A DNA stretch of 16,160 nt from Pseudomonadota bacterium (GTDB taxonomy: Bacteria; Pseudomonadota; Alphaproteobacteria; Rhizobiales; Beijerinckiaceae): contig JAFAEL010000283.1 in NCBI GenBank assembly GCA_023423995.1, positions 1 to 16,160 on the forward strand, in the 5' to 3' direction. A model generated the notes under the pieces. That model was not told the DNA's origin, searched no databases, and worked only from the letters and a program-made list of their open reading frames with translations. Position 1 is the stretch's first letter; each line of letters starts with the position of its first letter. Shown here piece by piece: positions 7,081 to 12,517 of the stretch. The position numbers were made by a program, and so were the translations under genes.

Positions 7081-7881
7081 TCAGGTTCCCGCCATGATCC
7101 CGCCGCGCTTCCACGGAAGACGGGCTTCGATGGCCTTGATCCGGGCCGTATGCACGGCCCAGAAGGCCTTGCCCGTGCGGCGCGGACCGGCGGCGCCGAC
7201 CTTCACGAGCCGCCCTGCGACGCGCCGGACCTGCGGGTTCGCTCCGCCCGAGAAGCTCGGCCCGACTCCGCCGGCCAGCGTTCCGAACTCGGCCTTGGGA
7301 AGAGGTCCGGCAGCGAGCGGCGAGCCGATGGCGGCGAGGTGGCTCTTGGCGCGCCGGCAATACTCGACGGACAGCGCGGACATGCGCTCCTGGTTATGCC
7401 CGGCGCGGTATTTCATCAGCGCCCGGCAGAGATCGCCGTTGGCGAGCTTCCAGGCATCGGCCAGGTAGCTGACCCCAAGCCGGATGTTCGTCGAGGGCTC
7501 CGCAAGCTCCTCCTTGGAGCCCTTGAAGCCGAGCATGGCGGCGGTCGGAGGCATCACCTGCATCATGCCCCGCTCGCCGTCTCCCCCGATCGCAGCCGGG
7601 TTGTACGCGCTTTCGATCCGGGCAACGGCATCGGCGACCTCCGGCGGCAGCCCTCTCGCCTTCGCCTCGGCGGCAATCATCGGAAGGTAGAGTTTTCGCC
7701 CGCTCGGAAGCGTTGCGTCGACGGCCGACGCGGCGAGGGGCGTGTCCGGCGGCGCCGGCAGATCGGGGAAGCTTCCGGGCCGTGGAGGCGGCAGCGGTTG
7801 CTCACCGGCCCGCGCGGCGTCTGCAAGGCACAATGCAAGACATGCCGCGGCGGTTGCGGCCGACATGGTCCGAGACGTCAA
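7081..7881 (-). CDS. Exported lytic transglycosylase (SLT domain)
   Basis: A peptidoglycan lytic transglycosylase of about 266 residues that would cleave the MurNAc-GlcNAc bond in the periplasm. A signal peptide at the N-terminus (AATAAACLALCLADAARA|GE) is followed by a Pro-rich linker (~27-45). The SLT domain then contains the family motifs: ARIESAYNP with catalytic Glu90, GERGMMQVMP, NIRLGVSYLADAW and ALMKYRAGH. A basic C-terminal tail of ~90 residues has no recognised domain. The TTG start is preferred because GAGGA lies 6 bp upstream. An ATG 15 bp further in (base 7866) and a longer form starting at 7926 are alternatives, the latter placing 40 residues before the cleavage site. It is divergent from the DUF3750 gene. 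Confidence 0.9.
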   Translation of the reverse strand: MTSRTMSAATAAACLALCLADAARAGEQPLPPPRPGSFPDLPAPPDTPLAASAVDATLPSGRKLYLPMIAAEAKARGLPPEVADAVARIESAYNPAAIGGDGERGMMQVMPPTAAMLGFKGSKEELAEPSTNIRLGVSYLADAWKLANGDLCRALMKYRAGHNQERMSALSVEYCRRAKSHLAAIGSPLAAGPLPKAEFGTLAGGVGPSFSGGANPQVRRVAGRLVKVGAAGPRRTGKAFWAVHTARIKAIEARLPWKRGGIMAGT

Positions 7882-7887
7882 GCCAGA

Positions 7888-7892
7888 TCCTC
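7888..7892 (-). promoter_or_regulatory. Ribosome-binding site (GAGGA) supporting a TTG start of the transglycosylase
   Basis: On the minus strand GAGGATCTGGCTTG places GAGGA 6 bp before TTG. Neither the ATG 15 bp downstream nor the start at 7926 has as good a site. Confidence 0.5.
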
Positions 7893-8077
7893 GTTCGCGG
7901 CCAAAGACCCGATCAACGGGGCACATTCGTGGCGGTCAGCATCGCAGCGAAACGTTACCTGAACGCCACCGTCCTGCAGCAACCCACTGCTCTCGTGGCG
8001 GTTGCGCGATGGCTCACCTACATTCGACCTTCCACGAGCTTTCCGCCCGCCGCCGGGAAGCGCCTGCCGAACACTCG

Positions 8078-8839
8078 ATGACGACCATCGCCCTTCGCGT
8101 CCTCCTCGCGATCCTGATCCTCTTCATCCTGCCTCTGGCGACCCATGCGCTCTGGTGGGCGCTGCGGCACGACCTTGCGCCGGACTGGTCCCGCGCCGAT
8201 TGGACGAGCGCCAAGATCCTGCCGGATGTGCGCGAGCACCGCCCGGCCCTCGTTCGCATCTACGCCGCCCGGACGGGGCGCTGGAAAGGCATCTTCGCCC
8301 ATCACAGCTGGATCGTCGTGAAGGAGGAGGGCGCCTCCCGTTACAGCCGCTACGACAAGGTCGGCTGGGGCTCGCCGGTGCGGACGAATGCCTGGGCGGC
8401 CGATGCGCGCTGGTTCGGCAACGACCCGCAACTCGTTCTGGCGATCGACGGCGAGGAGGCGCAGCGCCTGATCCCGGAGATCCGCAGGGCCGTCGCCGAA
8501 TACCCCTATTCCCGGTTCGGGGATTACCGCGTCTGGCCCGGACCGAACTCGAACACCTTCGTGGCATATGTGGTGGGCAAGATCCCGGCGCTCGGGACGG
8601 CACTGCCACCGACCGCCGTCGGCAAGGACTTCCACCCCTTCGGGGACTTCGCCGGCCTGACCCCGAGCCGCACCGGGTTCCAGTTCCAACTCGGCGGATT
8701 TCTCGGCCTCACCGTCGGATGGGTCGAGGGCTTCGAGCTCAATTTTCTCGGCCTCGTGACGGGCATCGACCTTCGCCACCCCGCCTTCAAGCTGCCGGGC
8801 TGGGGCCGCATCGGCCTGCCGCTTCCGGCCGAGGCCTGA
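8078..8839 (+). CDS. DUF3750 membrane-anchored protein
   Basis: A 253-residue protein of the DUF3750 family, whose function is not known to me. One N-terminal hydrophobic helix (residues ~4-25, ALRVLLAILILFILPLATHA) is an anchor or uncleaved signal; the remainder is probably periplasmic. Visible conserved-looking blocks are RIYAARTGRWKGIFAHHSWI, RYSRYDKVGWG, the YPYSRFGDYRVWPGPNSNTF region at about 140-165 and HPFGDFAGLTPSRTGFQFQL. The His/Asn/Asp-rich GPNSNTF segment looks like an active or binding site, but no activity is assigned. The ATG at the hydrophobic helix was chosen; in-frame upstream starts (for example 8009) add a soluble leader without a good ribosome-binding site. It leads a co-directional run through MFS, MeaB, the peptidase-like gene and the Lrp-like gene. 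Confidence 0.8.
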   Translation: MTTIALRVLLAILILFILPLATHALWWALRHDLAPDWSRADWTSAKILPDVREHRPALVRIYAARTGRWKGIFAHHSWIVVKEEGASRYSRYDKVGWGSPVRTNAWAADARWFGNDPQLVLAIDGEEAQRLIPEIRRAVAEYPYSRFGDYRVWPGPNSNTFVAYVVGKIPALGTALPPTAVGKDFHPFGDFAGLTPSRTGFQFQLGGFLGLTVGWVEGFELNFLGLVTGIDLRHPAFKLPGWGRIGLPLPAEA

Positions 8840-8853
8840 GCGCAGCGCACAGG

Positions 8854-8871
8854 CTCCCTTCGCGAAGAGAG
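8854..8871. repeat. 18-bp near-perfect palindrome after the DUF3750 gene
   Basis: CTCCCTTCGCGAAGAGAG pairs with its own complement at 8 of 9 positions per arm, centred on TTCGCGAA. It lies in the 68-bp gap between the DUF3750 stop and the MFS start. It could be a weak hairpin (no T-tract follows) or an operator for the MFS-meaB segment. Confidence 0.4.
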
Positions 8872-8907
8872 GCTGGACGAGAGGAGCCGCCTGGTCCCAA
8901 TGGGCTG

Positions 8908-10068
8908 GTGGACAGCAGCACGCCCCCTTCGCTCCGGCCCTCGCCAGGGCTTCGGCCCGCCTTCGCCGGTGCCGCGGCGACGTTTTCGGGAATAGGGCTT
9001 AGCCGCTTCGCCTATGTCCCGCTCTTCCCGGCCATGGTTTCGGCGGATTGGATTACCGGCCCGGAAGGCGCCTTCCTCGGGGCCTTGAACCTCGCCGGCT
9101 ATCTCGGCGGCGTGGTTGGCGGCCGCGGTCTCGGACGGCGGCTCGGCACCCCGGCCGCACTCGATCTTGGGATGGCTTTGGCGGTGCTCGGCTTTGCGGC
9201 TTGCGCGGTCAATCTCGGCGCCCACTGGCTTGCCGGCTGCCGCCTCGTCTCCGGGGTTGCAGGCGGTATCCTGATGGGGCTCGCCGGGCCGGCCGTGCAG
9301 GGCGCAGTCGATCCACACCGCCGCGGACTGGCTGGCGGCGTCGTCGTTTCCGGTGTGGCCATTGGAATCATCACGGCCTCGCTGGCGGTGCCGGCCGTCC
9401 TGCCGCTCGGCCTCTCGGCCACATGGCTCGTCCTTTCGGGAATCGTGGCGGCGCTCTGGCTGCTTGTTCGCCCGGCTTGGCCCCGAACCCCGATCATAGC
9501 GCCCACGGGACCCCCCGCCCGCTCGGCCGTGCTCGAGATCTCCTACGGTGTCTCGGGAGCCGGCCTCGTGCCGCATATGGTGTATTTCGCCGACCTCGCC
9601 GTACGCGGCCACGGGCACTCCGTCGGCTTCGGCTCGGTCCTGTGGCTGGTCTTCGGGGCCGGGGCCCTGACGGGCACACTGGTCGGCGGCCGGAGCGCCG
9701 ACCGGCTCGGCGCCCTCCTGGCACTCCGCCTCTGGTTCGCCGCGCAGGTCGTCGCGCTTACCCTTTCGCTGTTCGGGCATCCCGTCATGCTGCTGCTTTC
9801 CGGCTTCGCGGGCGGGTTCAGCGCTGTTGGCCTGGCGGCCATCGCACTCGCCCGGGCGCGCGAACTCGCGGGTGCGGCTGCAGGAGCAGTCTGGGTCAGA
9901 GCCACGGCCGCCTTCGCCGTGGCGCAGGCCGGAGCTGGCTTCGCCCTCGCCGCCTTGTTCGGGCAAACGGGCTCCCATCTTTATGTCTTCGCGGCGGGCC
10001 TCGCGCTGTCGGTCGCGGCTCTTCTCATCTCCTTCATCAGCGCGGACCGAGCGGCGGCCGAGGCTTGA
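8908..10068 (+). CDS. MFS transporter, YbfB/YjiJ-like
   Basis: A 386-residue inner-membrane protein with about 12 hydrophobic helices, of the major facilitator superfamily. The first helix region reads AAATFSGIGLSRFAYVPLFP and resembles the YbfB/YjiJ group (GxGxxRFxYxxLLP). LGRRLGTPAALDLG and GGRSADRLGALLAL correspond to the two cytoplasmic loop-2/loop-8 motifs of MFS proteins. The substrate is unknown. No ATG precedes the first helix, so a GTG is proposed; its ribosome-binding site is weak (GAGGAG at 8881-8886 is rather far). Sequence upstream in the same frame overlaps the DUF3750 gene and is not protein-like. It ends 38 bp before meaB. Confidence 0.88.
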   Translation: MDSSTPPSLRPSPGLRPAFAGAAATFSGIGLSRFAYVPLFPAMVSADWITGPEGAFLGALNLAGYLGGVVGGRGLGRRLGTPAALDLGMALAVLGFAACAVNLGAHWLAGCRLVSGVAGGILMGLAGPAVQGAVDPHRRGLAGGVVVSGVAIGIITASLAVPAVLPLGLSATWLVLSGIVAALWLLVRPAWPRTPIIAPTGPPARSAVLEISYGVSGAGLVPHMVYFADLAVRGHGHSVGFGSVLWLVFGAGALTGTLVGGRSADRLGALLALRLWFAAQVVALTLSLFGHPVMLLLSGFAGGFSAVGLAAIALARARELAGAAAGAVWVRATAAFAVAQAGAGFALAALFGQTGSHLYVFAAGLALSVAALLISFISADRAAAEA

Positions 10069-10106
10069 GGCTCGACGGCGCGACGCCGGGACGGCAGAAG
10101 ACCGGC

Positions 10107-11084
10107 ATGCGCCCTCGTTCCTCCCCCGACCTCGACCGCCTTCTCGCCGGAGATCGTGCAGAACTCGCCCGGGCGATCACGCTGGTCGAGTCCTCGCGCC
10201 CCGACCACAGGGCAAGCGCGCGCGAGCTGATCAGTGCCGTCATGCCGCATACCGGCAAGGCGATACGGGTCGGGATCACCGGCGTGCCCGGGGTCGGCAA
10301 GTCGACCATGATCGACTCGCTGGGGGCCTTTCTCATCGAGGCCGGACACAAGGTTGCCGTGCTGGCCGTCGATCCGAGCTCGACCCGGACGGGCGGTGCG
10401 ATCCTCGGCGACAAGACCCGCATGGCCCGGCTCGCGACGGATCCCGCGGCGTTCGTGCGGCCCTCGCCCTCCTCCGGCACGCTGGGCGGCGTCGCGGGAC
10501 GGACGCGTGAGGCCATGTTCCTGTGCGAGGCGGCCGGCTACGACGTCGTCCTGGTCGAGACCGTGGGCGTCGGGCAGTCTGAGACCGCGGTGGCGGACCT
10601 GACCGACATCTTCCTCGTCCTCGCCCTCCCGGGCGCCGGGGACGAACTGCAGGGCATCAAGAAGGGCGTGATCGAACTCGCCGACATCATCGCCGTGAAC
10701 AAGGCCGATGGGCCGGGAGGCGAAAAGGCGGCGGCGGCCGCTGCCGATTATCGCGCGGCGCTGCACATCCTGGTGCCGCCCGGTGCATTATGGACGCCGC
10801 CCGTCCTCCTCGTCTCCGGCCTTGTCGGGATGGGGCTGGACGGACTCTGGGACAAGATACTTGAGCATCGGCGCACGCTGGAGAATGCGGGCGAGCTTTC
10901 GGCGAAGCGGCGGAAACAGGACCTCAAGTGGATGTGGGCGTTGGTGGAGGATCGGATTCGATCCAGGCTCCGGGCCGATCCCCGCCTCCGTGAGCGGGTG
11001 CCGGAACTCGAGGCGCAGCTCGCCATCGGAGCGCTCTCCCCCGCCGCCGCGGCCGACGAGATCGCCGCCATGCTCGGGGTCTGA
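10107..11084 (+). CDS. meaB: MeaB, G3E P-loop GTPase chaperone of methylmalonyl-CoA mutase
   Basis: A 325-residue GTPase of the MeaB/ArgK family (human MMAA orthologue). It gates adenosylcobalamin loading and protects methylmalonyl-CoA mutase from inactivation. Walker A is GVPGVGKST at residues 59-67, followed by AVDPSSTRTGGAILGDKTRM at 88-106 (including switch residues), VETVGVGQSE at 150-159 and the guanine-specificity motif NKAD at 198-201. A C-terminal helical dimerisation arm follows, ending in the usual DEIAAMLGV-type tail. All nucleotide-binding motifs are intact. The ATG just before RPRSSPDLDRLLAGDRAELA matches the normal length; in-frame sequence upstream is out-of-frame reading of the MFS gene. 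It works with the mutA/mutB products encoded upstream in this window, although ten other genes intervene. A peptidase-like gene starts 8 bp after its stop. Confidence 0.97.
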   Translation: MRPRSSPDLDRLLAGDRAELARAITLVESSRPDHRASARELISAVMPHTGKAIRVGITGVPGVGKSTMIDSLGAFLIEAGHKVAVLAVDPSSTRTGGAILGDKTRMARLATDPAAFVRPSPSSGTLGGVAGRTREAMFLCEAAGYDVVLVETVGVGQSETAVADLTDIFLVLALPGAGDELQGIKKGVIELADIIAVNKADGPGGEKAAAAAADYRAALHILVPPGALWTPPVLLVSGLVGMGLDGLWDKILEHRRTLENAGELSAKRRKQDLKWMWALVEDRIRSRLRADPRLRERVPELEAQLAIGALSPAAAADEIAAMLGV

Positions 11085-11092
11085 GCGGCCTC

Positions 11093-11740
11093 ATGCGACG
11101 GCTGCTCGTCACCGGCTTCGGACCGTTCCCCTCCATGCCGCGCAACCCGAGCGCGGCTCTGGCGCGCTCGGTCGCAGGGTCGCCCCGCTGGAAGCTGCGG
11201 GATGTCGACGCCCGAGCGCTCGTCCTCACCACCGCCTACGCCACCCTGCCGCGCGAATTCGATCCGGCCCTGGCGACTAAGCCCGATGCCGTGTTGATGA
11301 TCGGGGTGGCCGGCCGCTCCCGCCAGATCAGGGTCGAGTGGCGCGCAACCAGCCGGCGCAGCACGCTCTTTCCCGATGTGGCGGGGGAGCGCGCAGACAA
11401 GCCGCATATGACGAAGCACCGCCCGATGGTGCGAACCCCGCTGCCAGCGCGCAAGACGCTACTCACGCTCCGCCGCCACCATCTACCCGCGCGGCTGTCG
11501 CGGGACGCAGGCCGCTATCTCTGCAACGCCGCCTATTTCCGCGCCCTCGGGACGGGGCTGCCGATCCTGTTCATCCACATCCCGAGGAACCCGGATCCGA
11601 CCCGGCCACGACGGGGAGCGGCGACACGGCGGACGGCGACCTGGCCAGACCGGCTCGGCCGTGCTCTCGTCGAGGTCGGTATCGGCATGTTGCGGGCAGC
11701 ACGGCCTGCACGCGTTGAAGCCCGAAGCAGGCTCCGGTAA
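11093..11740 (+). CDS. Pyroglutamyl-peptidase I-like protein (peptidase family C15)
   Basis: A 215-residue cytoplasmic protein of the C15 family, which removes N-terminal pyroglutamate from peptides. The N-terminal TGFGPFP at residues 7-13 is diagnostic. The expected catalytic triad can be placed: Glu82 in IRVEWRA, Cys144 in AGRYLCNAAYF and His162 in LFIHIPRNP, at nearly the same spacing as in characterised enzymes. The segment after Glu82 (TSRRSTLFPD) departs from the usual ERxAxNxDDxRIPD block, and the C-terminal 50 residues are Arg/Pro-rich, so substrate preference may differ. It starts 8 bp after meaB and is probably co-transcribed with it. No link to propionate metabolism is known to me. 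Confidence 0.87.
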   Translation: MRRLLVTGFGPFPSMPRNPSAALARSVAGSPRWKLRDVDARALVLTTAYATLPREFDPALATKPDAVLMIGVAGRSRQIRVEWRATSRRSTLFPDVAGERADKPHMTKHRPMVRTPLPARKTLLTLRRHHLPARLSRDAGRYLCNAAYFRALGTGLPILFIHIPRNPDPTRPRRGAATRRTATWPDRLGRALVEVGIGMLRAARPARVEARSRLR

Positions 11741-11779
11741 GCCAGAGGCGTCCGGCTGGGCCGGCGCATGAGGGTGCGG

Positions 11780-12016
11780 ATGCAGACGTTCTTCGTCGAG
11801 ATCAAGTGCAAGCTGGGCAAGACGTACCCGGTCGCGAGCGCTCTCGCGGACCGGGAGATCGCGTCCGAGATCTACTCGACCGCCGGCAATTACGACATCC
11901 TGGCCAAGTTCCACGTCGACGACGATGTCGATATCGGCCACTTCGTGGCCGAGAACGTCCACCCGATCCCCGACATCGCCGACACCCGGACGATCATCAC
12001 CTTCAAGGCGTTCTGA
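11780..12016 (+). CDS. Stand-alone Lrp/AsnC ligand-binding (RAM) domain protein
   Basis: A 78-residue protein consisting only of the effector-binding RAM domain of Lrp/AsnC regulators (MQTFFVEIKCKLGKTYPVAS ... DTRTIITFKAF), with no helix-turn-helix. Such stand-alone domains form oligomers that can bind amino acids or other small ligands; the role here is unknown. A GAGGG site at 11770-11774, 5 bp before this ATG, supports the start; an ATG 12 bp earlier is less likely. ASEIYSTAGNYDILAKFHVD is the conserved core, with the GxYD turn typical of the ligand-binding interface. It lies 39 bp after the peptidase-like gene and converges with the cyclic-nucleotide-binding gene. Confidence 0.9.
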   Translation: MQTFFVEIKCKLGKTYPVASALADREIASEIYSTAGNYDILAKFHVDDDVDIGHFVAENVHPIPDIADTRTIITFKAF

Positions 12017-12045
12017 GGCTTCGAGTACCTGGGGGGCGCGGCCGC

Positions 12046-12501
12046 TCAGGCCGGCTCCGCCGCGTGCGCGAGCAGTTGGGCGTTCGTCCGCTCCAGCCGG
12101 TTCGCGAGCTCCCGCATGATGGCGATGGACATCTGCGGGAACTGGCTCAGGAGTTCCAGGAATACGCGCTTGTCGATCCGAAGCGCGGATGACGGTTCCG
12201 TTGCGACGACCGTCGCGGAGCGGGGGGAGTCGGACAGGATCCCCATCTCGCCCAGAAGCGCATTGCGGCCGAGTTCCGCAACCTTCACGGCGCCGCCAGG
12301 GTTCTCGAGGAGGACTTCCGCGCACCCGTCCAGGATCACGTAGGCCGCATCCGCCGCATCGCCCTGCGAGAAGAATCGCTGGCCGCGCGCGAAGTGAATG
12401 CGCTCGGACGTGAACGCGAGAAGCTTGAGCCGGGACGGATCGATGTCCTTGAACATCGGCACCTGCCGGAGCGATTGAACTTCCGTATCCAGCGTCATCA
12501 T
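12046..12501 (-). CDS. Single-domain cyclic-nucleotide-binding protein
   Basis: A 151-residue protein made of one cyclic-nucleotide-binding beta-barrel with its helical lid and no DNA-binding domain, so it is not a Crp/Fnr transcription factor. The phosphate-binding cassette reads GEMGILSDSPRSATVVA, with Glu85 and Arg94 in the positions that contact the ribose and phosphate of cAMP/cGMP, so ligand binding is plausible. ARGQRFFSQGDAADAAYVIL is the usual N-terminal barrel block. It begins 16 bp after the stop of the ABC-like gene on the same strand, so the two are very likely one transcript. It may be a separate sensor subunit for that protein (inference). Confidence 0.93.
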   Translation of the reverse strand: MMTLDTEVQSLRQVPMFKDIDPSRLKLLAFTSERIHFARGQRFFSQGDAADAAYVILDGCAEVLLENPGGAVKVAELGRNALLGEMGILSDSPRSATVVATEPSSALRIDKRVFLELLSQFPQMSIAIMRELANRLERTNAQLLAHAAEPA

Positions 12502-12517
12502 GACCGGTCCACCACAG

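Noticed and set aside
7742..8077. N-terminal extension of the DUF3750 protein
   Set aside because: It would run antisense through the transglycosylase signal-peptide region and place ~110 non-conserved residues before the membrane anchor.
8002..8907. Possible N-terminal extension of the MFS transporter (total 688 residues)
   Set aside because: The extra part overlaps the DUF3750 gene in another frame and is not protein-like; normal MFS length fits a start near 8908.
8524..9978. Open frame of 484 codons antisense to the DUF3750 and MFS genes
   Set aside because: Low-complexity charged sequence with no motif, antisense to clear membrane-protein coding sequence.
9048..10106. Possible N-terminal fusion domain on MeaB
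   Set aside because: It is an out-of-frame reading of the MFS gene; MeaB has normal family length from 10107.
12017..12045. Possible bidirectional terminator between the convergent Lrp-like and cNMP genes
   Set aside because: The 29-bp gap is GC-rich but has no clear stem-loop with a T-tract on either strand.
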